Counted from the first letter of the stretch, positions 34,392 through 42,833 are shown. The stretch: DNA of 64,000 nucleotides from Streptomyces sp. Je 1-332 (GCF_040730185.1 NZ_CP160402.1:3658001-3722000); one strand, 5' to 3'. The notes: generated by a model from the letters alone, not told the origin. Program-made: numbers and translations.

Positions 34392-35687
34392 ATGCCCACC
34401 CCAGCCCCGAAGCGCATGCCCGTCGCCGTCTACATCCTCGGCCTCGCCGTCTTCGCTCTCGGTACGAGCGAGTTCATGCTCTCGGGGCTCCTGCCCCCCA
34501 TCGCGGACGACATGGACGTCTCCATCCCCCGCGCGGGCCTCCTCATCTCCGCCTTCGCCATCGGCATGGTCATCGGCGCCCCCCTCCTGGCCGTGGCGAC
34601 CCTGCGGCTGCCCCGCCGGACGACCCTCATCACGCTCATCACCGTCTTCGGACTCGGCCAGGTCGCCGGGGCGCTCGCGCCCACGTACGAGATCCTCTTC
34701 GCGTCCCGCGTCGTCAGCGCGTTCGCCTGTGCGGGGTTCTGGGCGGTCGGCGCGGCCGTCGCCATCGCGATGGTGCCGGTCAACCAACGCGCCCGCGCCA
34801 TGGCCGTGATGATCGGCGGCCTCTCCATCGCCAACGTGCTCGGCGTCCCCGCCGGCGCCTTCCTCGGCGACAACTTCGGCTGGCGGTCCGCCTTCTGGGC
34901 GGTCGGCGCCGCCTCCGCGATCGCTCTCGTCGGCGTACTGACGCTCATCCCGCGCATCCCGCTGCCGGCCGAGAAGCCGCGCCTGAAGCGGGAGCTGACC
35001 ATCTACCGCGACCGGCAGGTCTGGCTCTCCATCGCCGTCACCGCCCTCGCGGCGGGCGGCGTCTTCTGCGCGTTCTCGTACCTCTCCCCGCTCCTGACGG
35101 ACGTCGCGGGCCTCGACGAGGGCTGGGTGCCGACCGTCCTCGGCCTCTTCGGGCTCGGCGCCCTCATCGGCACGGCGATCGGCGGCCGCGTCGCCGACGC
35201 GCACCTCTTCGGCGTCCTGCTCAGCGGCATCGCGGCCTCGACGGTGTTCCTCGTGACGCTCGCGCTGTTCGCCGGCACGGCGGCCGTGGCGATCGCCCTT
35301 TCCTTCCTCCTCGGCGTCTCCGCCTTCTACACCGCCCCGGCGCTCAACGCCCGGATGTTCAACGTCGCCGGCGCCGCCCCCACCCTGGCCGGCGCGACCA
35401 CGACGGCCGCGTTCAATCTGGGCAACACCGGCGGCCCCTGGCTCGGCGGCACGGTGATCGACCTCGACCTGGGCTACGCCTCGACGGCGTGGGCGGGCGC
35501 GGCGATGACGGCCGTCGCGATCATCGCGGTCAACGCGTCCCTGCGGCTGCACCGCAGGACACCGAGCCGCGTGGTCACGGCATCGGCGGGCGGCACGAGT
35601 GACACGAGCGGCACGAGCGGCACGAGCGACACGAGCGACACCGCTACGCCGGCCGCCCCTTCGGCCGCCGCAGCCCCGCCTCCGTGA
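34392..35687 (+). CDS. Cmx/CmrA-type MFS drug efflux protein
   Basis: A 431-residue, 12-span transporter. The first segment (GLAVFALGTSEFMLSGLLPP) and GFWAVGAAVAIAMVP with LGVPAGAFLGDNFGWRSAFW are hallmarks of the Cmx/CmrA chloramphenicol and AraJ-like exporters; AGATTTAAFNLGNTGGPWLGG is the conserved C-terminal half signature. Drug specificity cannot be inferred. The last 40 residues are an unusual low-complexity tail made of SDTSGTSGT-type repeats, encoded by a 9-bp tandem repeat near 35600-35640, followed by Ala/Pro. The 3' end overlaps the convergent DUF4031 gene by 44 nt. Confidence 0.88.
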   Translation: MPTPAPKRMPVAVYILGLAVFALGTSEFMLSGLLPPIADDMDVSIPRAGLLISAFAIGMVIGAPLLAVATLRLPRRTTLITLITVFGLGQVAGALAPTYEILFASRVVSAFACAGFWAVGAAVAIAMVPVNQRARAMAVMIGGLSIANVLGVPAGAFLGDNFGWRSAFWAVGAASAIALVGVLTLIPRIPLPAEKPRLKRELTIYRDRQVWLSIAVTALAAGGVFCAFSYLSPLLTDVAGLDEGWVPTVLGLFGLGALIGTAIGGRVADAHLFGVLLSGIAASTVFLVTLALFAGTAAVAIALSFLLGVSAFYTAPALNARMFNVAGAAPTLAGATTTAAFNLGNTGGPWLGGTVIDLDLGYASTAWAGAAMTAVAIIAVNASLRLHRRTPSRVVTASAGGTSDTSGTSGTSDTSDTATPAAPSAAAAPPP

Positions 35688-35910
35688 GCCTGCGCACCAG
35701 TTCCTTGGAGCCGATCTCCACCGCGCCCGCGCGGACCGCGTCCTCGTAGCGGTGCGACGGCAGGTCGTAGTGGTCGCGCTCGAAGGCGCGGGCGGGGGCG
35801 CCGATGCCCGCGGCGAACGCGTGCAGTTCCTCGTACGAGACGTCGCTGACCAGGTGGGACCACATGCGGCCGTGACCCGGCCACGTCGGCGGGTCGATGT
35901 AGACCGTCAC
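35644..35910 (-). CDS. DUF4031 domain protein
   Basis: An 88-residue protein that is nearly all DUF4031: TVYIDPPTWPGHGRMWSHLV, SDVSYEELHAFAAGIGAPAR and FERDHYDLPSHRYEDAVRAG. Its function is unknown; the conserved acidic and histidine residues suggest a metal site. The GTG at 35910 overlaps the stop of the preceding gene (GTGA), so the two are coupled. The C-terminus is antisense to the low-complexity tail of the MFS gene. Confidence 0.88.
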   Translation of the reverse strand: MTVYIDPPTWPGHGRMWSHLVSDVSYEELHAFAAGIGAPARAFERDHYDLPSHRYEDAVRAGAVEIGSKELVRRLTEAGLRRPKGRPA

Positions 35911-36263
35911 GACAGGCCGCCCACCGGGGCCACCACGACGCCCGCCTTGCCGCACACCCAGTGCGGGTCGGGCCCCAACTCGGGCTCCACGTCCAGCGCG
36001 TGCGGGTCACCCGCGCCGCAGACCGGGCAGAGCGGCCAGCGGCCGTAGCGCTCCAGGAGCGCGTCCTGGACGTCCTGGGCGACCAGGCCCGCCACGTACT
36101 CGACGCCCTCGGGCCACTGCTCGACCCACCAGCGGCGGTGCGCCACCGACTCCTCGACCAGCGAGACGACCTCGGCCTGGGCGACCTCGCGCGCCACGAG
36201 ATCGGCGAGGACAAGTGCACGAGCGGCATGCAGCGCCTGCTCCAGGGGGTCGATCGCGTCCAT
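35907..36263 (-). CDS. Conserved protein with a Cys-rich C-terminal segment
   Basis: A 118-residue cytoplasmic protein not assigned to a known family here. The N-terminal 70 residues are helical (QALHAARALVLADLVAREVA). The C-terminal part has CPVCGAGDPH with a further Cys in HWVCGKAGV, which could form a zinc ribbon. The ATG has GACAAT six bases upstream (complement of 36270-36275) and no Shine-Dalgarno, so a leaderless transcript is likely. It is coupled to the DUF4031 gene. Confidence 0.7.
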   Translation of the reverse strand: MDAIDPLEQALHAARALVLADLVAREVAQAEVVSLVEESVAHRRWWVEQWPEGVEYVAGLVAQDVQDALLERYGRWPLCPVCGAGDPHALDVEPELGPDPHWVCGKAGVVVAPVGGLS

Positions 36264-36345
36264 GCAGCCATTGTCCACCCCACGCGCAACCCGCCGAAGA
36301 TCCAACCGGAACGGAGGTGAGGCAGGTGACCGAGATCGGGACCAA

Positions 36346-36381
36346 AGGGGTCTTGACCCATTCGGGGTCCGAAAATATCTT
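36346..36381 (+). promoter_or_regulatory. Promoter of the murR-murQ-PTS operon with dre-like site
   Basis: TTGACC at 36353-36358, a 17-bp spacer and TATCTT at 36376-36381 form a strong promoter six bases before the GTG. AGGGGTCTTGACCCAT (36346-36361) overlaps the -35 and matches 11 of 16 positions of the DasR consensus, with GGTCTTGACC against GGTCTAGACC in the core. Further GGACC/GGGTCC repeats from 36339 to 36370 could instead be the site of the local RpiR regulator. Confidence 0.6.
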
Positions 36382-36387
36382 TCAAGC

Positions 36388-37311
36388 GTGACCAATGACG
36401 TGAAGGAAATTTTCGCGGGCGCGGCGCCCCCCGCCCCGGCCGCCCTCGCGGCCAAGGTGCGGACCCTCGCACCGTCCATGACCCGCTCCATGCAGCTCGT
36501 CGCCGAAGCCGTCGCGGGCGACCCCGCGGGCTGCGCGGCCCTCACGGTCACCGGCCTCGCCGAGCTCACCGGCACCAGCGAGGCCACGGTGGTCCGCACC
36601 GCCCGCCTCCTCGGCTACCCCGGCTACCGCGACCTGCGGCTCGCCCTCGCCGGACTCGCCGCCCAGCAGCAGTCGGGCCGCGCGCCCGCCGTCACCGCCG
36701 ACATAGCCGTCGACGACCCGATCGCGGACGTCGTGGCGAAGCTGGCGTACGACGAGCAGCAGACCCTCGCCGACACCGCGGGCGGCCTCGACACCGTCCA
36801 GCTCGGCGCCGCCGTCGCCGCGCTCGCCGTCGCGCCCCGCACCGAGATCTACGGCGTCGCCGCCTCCGGCCTCGTCGCCCAGGACCTCGCGCAGAAGCTC
36901 CTTCGCATCGGCCATATCGCCCACGCGCACTCCGACCCGCACCTGGCCGTCACGAACGCCGTCACCCTGCGCTCCAAGGACGTGGCGATCGCGATCACGC
37001 ACTCCGGGTCGACCGGTGACGTCATCGAACCGCTGCGGGTCGCCTTCGAGCGCGGGGCGACGACCATCGCGATCACCGGCCGCCCCGGCAGCCCCGTATC
37101 GCAGTACGCGGATCACATCCTGACCACCTCCACCGCGCGTGAGAGCGAGCTCAGGCCCGCCGCGATGTCGTCGCGCACGAGCCAGCTGCTCGTCGTGGAC
37201 TGCCTGTTCGTGGGCGTCGCCCAGCGGACGTACGAGACGGCCGCCCCCGCGCTCGCCGCCTCGTACGAAGCGCTCGCGCACCGCCACAGCCCGCGCGGCG
37301 GCACCCGCTGA
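36388..37311 (+). CDS. murR: MurR/RpiR-family regulator
   Basis: A 307-residue transcription factor: an N-terminal RpiR helix-turn-helix (residues about 15-90, LTVTGLAELTGTSEATVVRT, ARLLGYPGYRDLRLAL) and a C-terminal SIS sugar-phosphate-binding domain (about 125-260: IYGVAASGLVAQDLAQKL, VAIAITHSGSTGDVIEPLR, ITGRPGSPVSQYADHIL). Upstream of murQ and a PTS EIIBC, it most likely senses MurNAc-6-phosphate. The GTG at 36388 is six bases after TATCTT, consistent with a leaderless start. It is divergent from the Cys-rich small protein gene. Confidence 0.88.
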   Translation: MTNDVKEIFAGAAPPAPAALAAKVRTLAPSMTRSMQLVAEAVAGDPAGCAALTVTGLAELTGTSEATVVRTARLLGYPGYRDLRLALAGLAAQQQSGRAPAVTADIAVDDPIADVVAKLAYDEQQTLADTAGGLDTVQLGAAVAALAVAPRTEIYGVAASGLVAQDLAQKLLRIGHIAHAHSDPHLAVTNAVTLRSKDVAIAITHSGSTGDVIEPLRVAFERGATTIAITGRPGSPVSQYADHILTTSTARESELRPAAMSSRTSQLLVVDCLFVGVAQRTYETAAPALAASYEALAHRHSPRGGTR

Positions 37312-37368
37312 GCCGACCCCCGTAACGCCCGCACCCGCCACCCCCCGCACACGAAAGAGCCGCACCTC

Positions 37369-38376
37369 ATGACCTCCACGACCGACGCCACGGACTCCCC
37401 CGCCCCCGGAAGCGGATCCGGATCCGGGGACACGTACGGCGAACTCCGCGCCCAGCTGGACACGCTCACCACGGAGGCGTTCAGGCCCGAGCTCTCCGAG
37501 ATCGACCGGCTGCCCACGTCGGAGATCGCGAAGATCATGAACGGCGAGGACGCCACCGTGCCCACGGCCGTCGCCGAGCAGCTCCCGGCGATCGCCGCCG
37601 CCATCGACGCCACCGCGGAGCGCATGGCCCGCGGCGGCCGGCTCATCTACGCGGGCGCGGGCACGGCCGGGCGCCTCGGGGTGCTCGACGCCTCCGAGTG
37701 CCCGCCCACCTTCAACACCGACCCGGCCGAGGTCGTCGGCCTCATCGCGGGCGGCCCGAGCGCCATGGTCACGGCGGTCGAGGGCGCCGAGGACAGCAAG
37801 GAGCTCGCGGCCGAGGACCTGGACGGGCTGCGCCTCACCGCGGACGACGTGGTCGTCGGCATCTCCGCCTCCGGCCGCACGCCGTACGCGATCGGCGCGG
37901 TGGAACACGCCCGCACCCGCTACGGCGCCCTCACCATCGGCCTCTCCTGCAACGCGGACAGCGGTCTCGCGGCTGCCGCCGACCACGGCATCGAGGTCGT
38001 CGTCGGCCCCGAACTGCTCACCGGCTCGACCCGCCTGAAGGCGGGCACGGCGCAGAAGCTCGTCCTCAACATGCTGTCGACGATCACGATGATCCGCCTC
38101 GGCAAGACCTACGGAAACCTGATGGTGGACGTACGCGCGTCGAACGAGAAGCTGCGCGCCCGCTCGCGCCGGATCGTCTCCCTCGCCACCGGCGCCTCCG
38201 ACGAGGAGATCGAGGCCGCGCTCGCCGCCACCGACGGGGAGGTGAAGAACGCCATCCTCACCATCCTCGGCGGGGTGGACGGCCCCACAGCGGCCGACCT
38301 CCTCGCCTCGTCGGACGGCCACCTCAGGGCAGCCCTCGACACCTCCCGCACGAACCGCACCCCCCGCACCACCTGA
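37369..38376 (+). CDS. murQ: N-acetylmuramic acid 6-phosphate etherase MurQ
   Basis: Cleaves the lactyl ether of MurNAc-6-phosphate to give GlcNAc-6-phosphate and D-lactate, in the cytoplasm, during reuse of peptidoglycan sugar. The 335-residue protein has the SIS fold and MurQ signatures: IDRLPTSEIAKIMNGEDATV, GRLIYAGAGTAGRLGVLDAS with ECPPTF (catalytic-site Glu region), SASGRTPYAIGAVEHARTRY and KAGTAQKLVLNMLSTITMI. The product enters the NagA route encoded at 60.7 kb. It follows murR by 57 nt and precedes the PTS gene by 62 nt in one operon. Confidence 0.95.
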   Translation: MTSTTDATDSPAPGSGSGSGDTYGELRAQLDTLTTEAFRPELSEIDRLPTSEIAKIMNGEDATVPTAVAEQLPAIAAAIDATAERMARGGRLIYAGAGTAGRLGVLDASECPPTFNTDPAEVVGLIAGGPSAMVTAVEGAEDSKELAAEDLDGLRLTADDVVVGISASGRTPYAIGAVEHARTRYGALTIGLSCNADSGLAAAADHGIEVVVGPELLTGSTRLKAGTAQKLVLNMLSTITMIRLGKTYGNLMVDVRASNEKLRARSRRIVSLATGASDEEIEAALAATDGEVKNAILTILGGVDGPTAADLLASSDGHLRAALDTSRTNRTPRTT

Positions 38377-38438
38377 CTGACCTCCCCCAGCCGCTGGAAG
38401 AACAGCGCCACCCGCACGCACAGCAAGGCACCCCGCAC

Positions 38439-39962
38439 ATGGCAACTGACAAGAACCGCGCCACGGCCGCCGCGATCCTCCCCCTCGTCGGCGGCGCCCA
38501 GAACGTCACGTCCATCGCCCACTGCATGACGCGCCTGCGCCTGAGCCTTGCCGACCGCTCGCTGGTCGACGACGAGGCCCTGAAGGCACTGCCCGCCGTG
38601 ATGGGCGTGGTCGAGGACGACACGTACCAGATCGTGCTGGGCCCGGGCACCGTCGCCCGCGTCACGCCGGAGTTCGAGGCCCTGGTGGCGGAGGGCCGCA
38701 CCGAAGCCCCGGCCGAACTCACCCTCACGGCCGAGGAGTTGGCGGCGCAGGGAGCAGCGATCAAGGAAGCGAGAAAAGCGAAGAACGCAACCCCCTTCAA
38801 GCTCTTCCTGCGCCGCATCGCGAACATCTTCGTGCCTCTGATCCCGGCCCTCATCGGCTGCGGCATCATCGCTGGCATCAACGGCCTGCTGATCAACCTG
38901 GGTTGGCTGCCGGGCATCACCCCGGCACTCGCCGCGATCGCCTCCGGCTTCATGGCGCTGATCGCGGTGTTCGTGGGCTTCAACACGGCGAAGGAGTTCG
39001 GCGGTACGCCGATCCTGGGCGGCGCGGTGGCGGCGATCATCGTGTACGCGGGCGTGGCGAACATCGAGGCGTTCGGCCAGAAGCTGTCACCCGGTCAGGG
39101 CGGCGTCCTGGGCGCCCTCGGCGCCGCGGTCCTGGCCACGTACATCGAGAAGTGGTGCCGGAGGTGGGTCCCCGAGGCCCTGGACGTCCTGGTCACCCCC
39201 ACCATCACGGTCCTGCTCTCCGGCCTGGTCACGATCTTCGGCCTGATGTTCCTGGCAGGCGAGGTCTCGACGGGCATCGGCACGGCGGCGAACTGGCTCC
39301 TGGACAACACGGGCGCGTTCGCGGGCCTGGTCCTCGGCGGCCTCTTCCTCCCCCTGGTCATGCTGGGCCTGCACCAGGCCCTGATCCCCATCCACACGAC
39401 CCTGATCGAGCAGCAGGGCTTCACGGTCCTGCTCCCCATCCTGGCGATGGCGGGCGCGGGCCAGGTGGGCTGCGCGATCGCGGTGTACAAGCGCCTGCGC
39501 CACAACACGTCCATCCGTACGACGATCAAGTCGGCGCTCCCGGCAGGCTTCCTGGGAGTCGGCGAACCCCTCATCTACGGCGTCTCGCTCCCCCTCGGCC
39601 GCCCCTTCATCACGGCATGCGTGGGCGGCGCGGCGGGCGGCGCGTTCATCGGCTTCTTCTCGATGATCGGCGAGAAGGTCGGCTCCACGGCGATCGGCCC
39701 GTCGGGCTGGGCCCTGTTCCCCCTCCTGGACGGCAACAAGGGCCTGGGCCTGACGATCGCGATCTACGGCGGCGGCCTCCTGGTCGGCTACGCGGTGGGC
39801 TTCGTCGCGACGTACTTCTTCGGCTTCAGCAAGCAGATGCTGGTGGACCTGAACGCGGATGTGGACGCGGGCGAGTCGGCGGCGGCCCGCAGCGAGGCCG
39901 TCCCCTCGGCACCGACGCCCACCGAAGGCGACGGCAAGGAGAGGCAGCCGGCAGCGGTCTGA
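38439..39962 (+). CDS. murP: PTS transporter EIIBC, probably for N-acetylmuramic acid
   Basis: A 507-residue sugar phosphotransferase permease. The EIIB domain is N-terminal with the phospho-Cys in TSIAHCMTRLRLSLADRS (Cys29), then a linker and an EIIC domain of about ten spans from residue 115 (FVPLIPALIGCGIIAGINGL, GVGEPLIYGVSLPLGRPFIT). No EIIA domain is fused, so it would borrow EIIA-Glc/Crr from elsewhere, as MurP does. Specificity for MurNAc is inferred from its place after murR and murQ; a GlcNAc-type or other sugar is possible. Confidence 0.88.
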   Translation: MATDKNRATAAAILPLVGGAQNVTSIAHCMTRLRLSLADRSLVDDEALKALPAVMGVVEDDTYQIVLGPGTVARVTPEFEALVAEGRTEAPAELTLTAEELAAQGAAIKEARKAKNATPFKLFLRRIANIFVPLIPALIGCGIIAGINGLLINLGWLPGITPALAAIASGFMALIAVFVGFNTAKEFGGTPILGGAVAAIIVYAGVANIEAFGQKLSPGQGGVLGALGAAVLATYIEKWCRRWVPEALDVLVTPTITVLLSGLVTIFGLMFLAGEVSTGIGTAANWLLDNTGAFAGLVLGGLFLPLVMLGLHQALIPIHTTLIEQQGFTVLLPILAMAGAGQVGCAIAVYKRLRHNTSIRTTIKSALPAGFLGVGEPLIYGVSLPLGRPFITACVGGAAGGAFIGFFSMIGEKVGSTAIGPSGWALFPLLDGNKGLGLTIAIYGGGLLVGYAVGFVATYFFGFSKQMLVDLNADVDAGESAAARSEAVPSAPTPTEGDGKERQPAAV

Positions 39963-40080
39963 TCCTCCCGGGCCCTTGGGCCCTCAGCGCCCGAGGGCGG
40001 CACCCCGCACATGACGGGGGCCTCCCTCGGCCGATCTCGGGATCACGCCGCGTGTACACGCTGATGCGTACGCTCGCCTC

Positions 40081-40383
40081 ATGAGCGAGTACGTCACCGT
40101 CCGTGAAGCCCGCGCCCATCTCGCCGAGGTCGTCGACAAGGCCGAGGCGGGCGAAGTGACCGTGCTGACCCGTAAGGGGAAGCGCGTAGCGGCCTTGGTC
40201 CCCATCGAGGTCCTGGACGCACTCGACGAGGCGAGCGACGAGCTGGCCGCGCGCGAGGCCGAGCAGCATCGCGACGACCCCACCGTCAGCATGATCGAGC
40301 TCCTCGCGGACCTTTTCGAAGCGGACGGCGGCAAGGGCGAGGGCGACCCCGTGAACACGCCTTCCGCTTCACCCGCATCCTGA
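40081..40383 (+). CDS. Phd/YefM-family antitoxin (orphan)
   Basis: A 100-residue antitoxin. The N-terminal VTVREARAHLAEVVDKAEAG, then EVTVLTRKGKRVAALVP, is the Phd/YefM DNA-binding fold; the C-terminal half is acidic and likely wraps the toxin. The last ten residues (after GEGDP) read in a frame that overlaps the remnant of a RelE-type toxin. The ATG lies six bases after TACGCT (40069-40074) without a Shine-Dalgarno. GTGTACAC at 40052-40059 is a palindrome in the promoter and could be its operator. Confidence 0.83.
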   Translation: MSEYVTVREARAHLAEVVDKAEAGEVTVLTRKGKRVAALVPIEVLDALDEASDELAAREAEQHRDDPTVSMIELLADLFEADGGKGEGDPVNTPSASPAS

Positions 40384-40508
40384 CGGTTCTCACCGCACTC
40401 GGTGACGACCCACGTCGCGAAGACGCGGACAGCAAGAAACTCCCAGGCCATGACGGCCTGTACCGGCTGCGCGGCGGTAGCCGGCGTGACGTCTACCGCA
40501 ACCTGTAG
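40362..40508 (+). pseudogene. Remnant of a RelE/ParE-type toxin
   Basis: Translated from 40362, the sequence gives FRFTRILTVLTALGDDPRRE, then KLPGHDGLYRLRGGSRRDVY, ending RNL-stop. This matches the RelE pattern of Leu-rich helix, KL-GH-GLYRLR and a DVYR strand. There is no start codon in this frame, the natural N-terminus is in the frame of the antitoxin (GTG at 40351), and a TAG at 40506 cuts the last strand, after which RVYV continues in frame. A frameshift and a nonsense change have therefore inactivated it. Confidence 0.7.
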
Positions 40509-40513
40509 CGCGT

Positions 40514-41704
40514 CTACGTCCCCGCGCCCACCGGCCGCCGCAGCAAGTAGACCCCCGCGCCGGACACCAGAACCGCCATGCACGCGATGAACACAAGGCC
40601 CGCGCCCTCCAGGCCCATCGGGCCCGTCAGCAGGCCCACTCCGATCACCGGCAGTGAGATGCCCGTGTACGCGACCACGAACAGCGTCGAGATCACCGCC
40701 GCGCGCCGGTCCGTGGGGGATGCCGCGGCCACCGCCGACAGCGCCCCGCGGAATGCCAGGCCTTGCCCGCAGCCGCCGACCACCGCGCTGAGTACCACCA
40801 GCGCCAGCAGATCCCAGTGCAGCGCGCCCGCGAGCAACACGAGGCCTGCGAGGAGTGCGGCGCAGCCCAGGGGCAGTGACCGGCCCAGCCCGACCCGGCC
40901 GGTCGCCAACTGCCCTGCCGTGGAGGCGAAGAAGGCCAGCGCGACGACCAGGCCGCTGACCGCGTGGTTCTCCACGTCCAGGGACTCCGCGAGGAACGCC
41001 GGGCTCACCGACGTGAACACCCCGAACAGCGCGAACCCCACGAACGAGGCGATCCCCGCGGGCACGAACACCGCCCGCACCTGCGGCGGCACCCCGGGCC
41101 GCTGCGGCCGTACCGTGCTCAGCGGCCTCGGCTCCCGCACGGTCTCCGGGAGCCGCAGCAGGACGACGGCCGAGACGGCGACCAGCGCCAGGTGCACGGC
41201 GAACGGCAGGTACAGCGGCCAGTCCGCGTACTGCGCGAGCACACCTGCGAGCAGCGGCCCGCAGCCGAGGCCGCCCATGTTGGCTGCCGTCGCCACGAAC
41301 GTGGCCCGGGAGGCGCCGACGTGCGGTGCCGTGTCCATCACGTACGCCGTTGCCGCCCCGGTGAACAGACCTGCGGACAGCCCCGAGAGCAGCCTCCCCG
41401 CGTACAACCAGCCCATCCCGACGGCGCACAGGAAGCAGACGGCGCTGGCCGCCGCGCAGCCCAGGCCCCACAGCAGGACGGGACGTCTGCCCACGACGTC
41501 CGAGACGTTGCCCGCGAGCAGCAGCACGCCGATGACCGCGAAGGCGTACACCGCGTACACGACGGTGACCGTCAGCTCGGAGAAGCCGAACTTGTCCTGG
41601 TAGAGGCTGTAGAGGGGAGTCGGCAGCGTGGTGCCCGCCATGCAGACGGCGAACACCGCCCCGCTGAGCAGACACTGCCGCCAACGTCGTTGATCAACGT
41701 CCAT
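40514..41704 (-). CDS. MFS transporter
   Basis: A 396-residue, 12-span major facilitator of the drug:H+ antiporter type. TTLPTPLYSLYQDKFGFSEL at the first loop and AGNVSDVVGRRPVLLWGLGC (motif A) are clear; SAGLFTGAATAYVMD follows. Related proteins are annotated simply as MFS transporters, so the substrate is unknown. The ATG at 41704 lies seven bases after TAGCGT (complement of 41712-41717) without a Shine-Dalgarno. An in-frame upstream extension of 50 residues to 41854 was rejected on that ground. Confidence 0.87.
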   Translation of the reverse strand: MDVDQRRWRQCLLSGAVFAVCMAGTTLPTPLYSLYQDKFGFSELTVTVVYAVYAFAVIGVLLLAGNVSDVVGRRPVLLWGLGCAAASAVCFLCAVGMGWLYAGRLLSGLSAGLFTGAATAYVMDTAPHVGASRATFVATAANMGGLGCGPLLAGVLAQYADWPLYLPFAVHLALVAVSAVVLLRLPETVREPRPLSTVRPQRPGVPPQVRAVFVPAGIASFVGFALFGVFTSVSPAFLAESLDVENHAVSGLVVALAFFASTAGQLATGRVGLGRSLPLGCAALLAGLVLLAGALHWDLLALVVLSAVVGGCGQGLAFRGALSAVAAASPTDRRAAVISTLFVVAYTGISLPVIGVGLLTGPMGLEGAGLVFIACMAVLVSGAGVYLLRRPVGAGT

Positions 41705-41866
41705 GCCGCCGACGCTAACCCCGGGCACCGCCTCGGCCCCGGATGGACGCCTGATTCCGAGGGCGTGGCGCGAGGCCATAATGTCGTTCACGACGTAGGG
41801 CGGTCCGGGTACGGAAGACTTGTACACGCATCGAAGACGCGGACGCCGTCCCACCCGGCGGCTTGA

Positions 41867-42298
41867 TCACTGCGCCGGCTGCCCCAGCGGCCCCTCCCGC
41901 ACATTGCGCTGGCGCACCTCGACGGCGAACCTCTCCGCCGTCACGAAGTCGTTGTCGTCGTGCACGATCACGAGACCGTGGTGAGCGGCAGTCGCACAGA
42001 CCTGGAGGTCGACCGCCGACAGCGACTTGTGCGCGCCCTGCTCGGCGGCGCGCAGCTGCACGGCGCCGACCCACTTCGCCGCGCTCTTGGGGACGGAGAC
42101 GTCTCGGTAGAGATCTCCCAGCAGAGCGCTGAACGTCTCGTACTCCTTGAGGCTCCTCGCGGATTTCAGGAACTCGGCACGCTGCGGGTAACACGAGCGG
42201 ATTTCACCGTCCGCCGCCGCCTCGCGCCACGCGGCGGCAAGGGGGGCATCCCGCAGGAGCCGCCAAAGCGCCGAGCTGTCCACCAGGTACCGGCTCAT
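41867..42298 (-). CDS. VapC-type PIN-domain toxin
   Basis: A 143-residue PIN-domain ribonuclease. The acidic metal site is visible: YLVDSSALWRLL (Asp7), YPQRAEFLKSARS (Glu), SAVDLQVCATAAHHG (Asp) and IVHDDNDFVTAERF (Asp pair). VapC toxins cut tRNA or rRNA. The ATG overlaps the antitoxin stop by 4 nt (ATGA), the usual VapBC order. The gene looks intact, unlike the RelE remnant 1.4 kb away. Confidence 0.88.
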   Translation of the reverse strand: MSRYLVDSSALWRLLRDAPLAAAWREAAADGEIRSCYPQRAEFLKSARSLKEYETFSALLGDLYRDVSVPKSAAKWVGAVQLRAAEQGAHKSLSAVDLQVCATAAHHGLVIVHDDNDFVTAERFAVEVRQRNVREGPLGQPAQ

Positions 42299-42519
42299 TC
42301 GCGCGACGCCTCCTTCTCGGCGCGATGCGCTGCCTCTGCTCCCTCGACGTCCCAATCCTGGCCGAGCGCGATGAACCTGTCGTAGGCAGCGGCTCGCTGA
42401 AGCCGCTTGTTGTACTCCTCCAGCGCATGCGCGACAGCCGCCGTCTTCGTCCGGTGGCCGCCGAGACGCTTGGCGGTCTCCAGGGCCTCGTCGTCGATTT
42501 CGATGTGTGTCAGCGACAT
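42295..42519 (-). CDS. VapB-type antitoxin
   Basis: A 74-residue partner of the PIN toxin. THIEIDDEALETAKRLGGHR then TKTAAVAHALEEY is the ribbon-helix-helix-type VapB (DUF2191) DNA-binding part, and the acidic C-terminal tail (DVEGAEAAHRAEKEASRE) would bind the toxin. GGGAGAT lies before the ATG at 42519. It precedes vapC in a coupled pair and should repress the operon through TGTACATAG repeats upstream. Confidence 0.86.
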   Translation of the reverse strand: MSLTHIEIDDEALETAKRLGGHRTKTAAVAHALEEYNKRLQRAAAYDRFIALGQDWDVEGAEAAHRAEKEASRE

Positions 42520-42534
42520 CTCGATCTCCCGCCA

Positions 42535-42577
42535 TGTACATAGAGGGCCCACTTGTACCCCTCTGAGTGTACATAGC
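42535..42577. promoter_or_regulatory. Repeated operator upstream of vapBC
   Basis: TGTACATAG occurs at 42535-42543 and again at 42569-42577 in direct orientation, with a TTGTAC half-site between them. The TGTACA core is palindromic. This lies 16 nt before the vapB start, where VapBC complexes normally bind. Confidence 0.6.
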
Positions 42578-42605
42578 AGGGCCCCACCCTGCCGGTGCGA
42601 TCCGC

Positions 42606-42833
42606 TCACGGCAGCCGCCTCTCCCGGTTCAGCCTGCGCACCCGCTCCCGCAGCACGTCCCCCGCCGGCGCCTCCCCGATCGACTCCGGCGGACAGTCCC
42701 ACTCCCGGCCGCCACCGAGCGGTCTCAGCTGTACGAGGCCGCCCTCGCAGCCCATGACCTGGCCGACGCTGCCGTCCCGGTAATCGACGGCGTACGTCCC
42801 CGCCTCCGGCACCCCGGGGTCCTCCTCGTTCAC
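42606..42833 (-). CDS. Conserved small Streptomyces protein
   Basis: A 75-residue protein not placed in a named family here. GTYAVDYRDGSVGQVMGCEG, then GLVQLRPLGGGREWDCPPE, is a conserved-looking beta-rich core, and the C-terminus is a basic helix. The GTG start at 42833 overlaps the stop of the preceding small gene (GTGA), so both are made together. Such pairs are found beside DUF397/Xre genes in Streptomyces. The role is unknown. Confidence 0.7.
   Translation of the reverse strand: MNEEDPGVPEAGTYAVDYRDGSVGQVMGCEGGLVQLRPLGGGREWDCPPESIGEAPAGDVLRERVRRLNRERRLP

Noticed and set aside
33012..35552. Long minus-strand open frame over the HD, GNAT-fusion and MFS genes
   Set aside because: Highly biased in Arg, Gly and Glu, no family resemblance, and covers three genes with clear motifs on the other strand.
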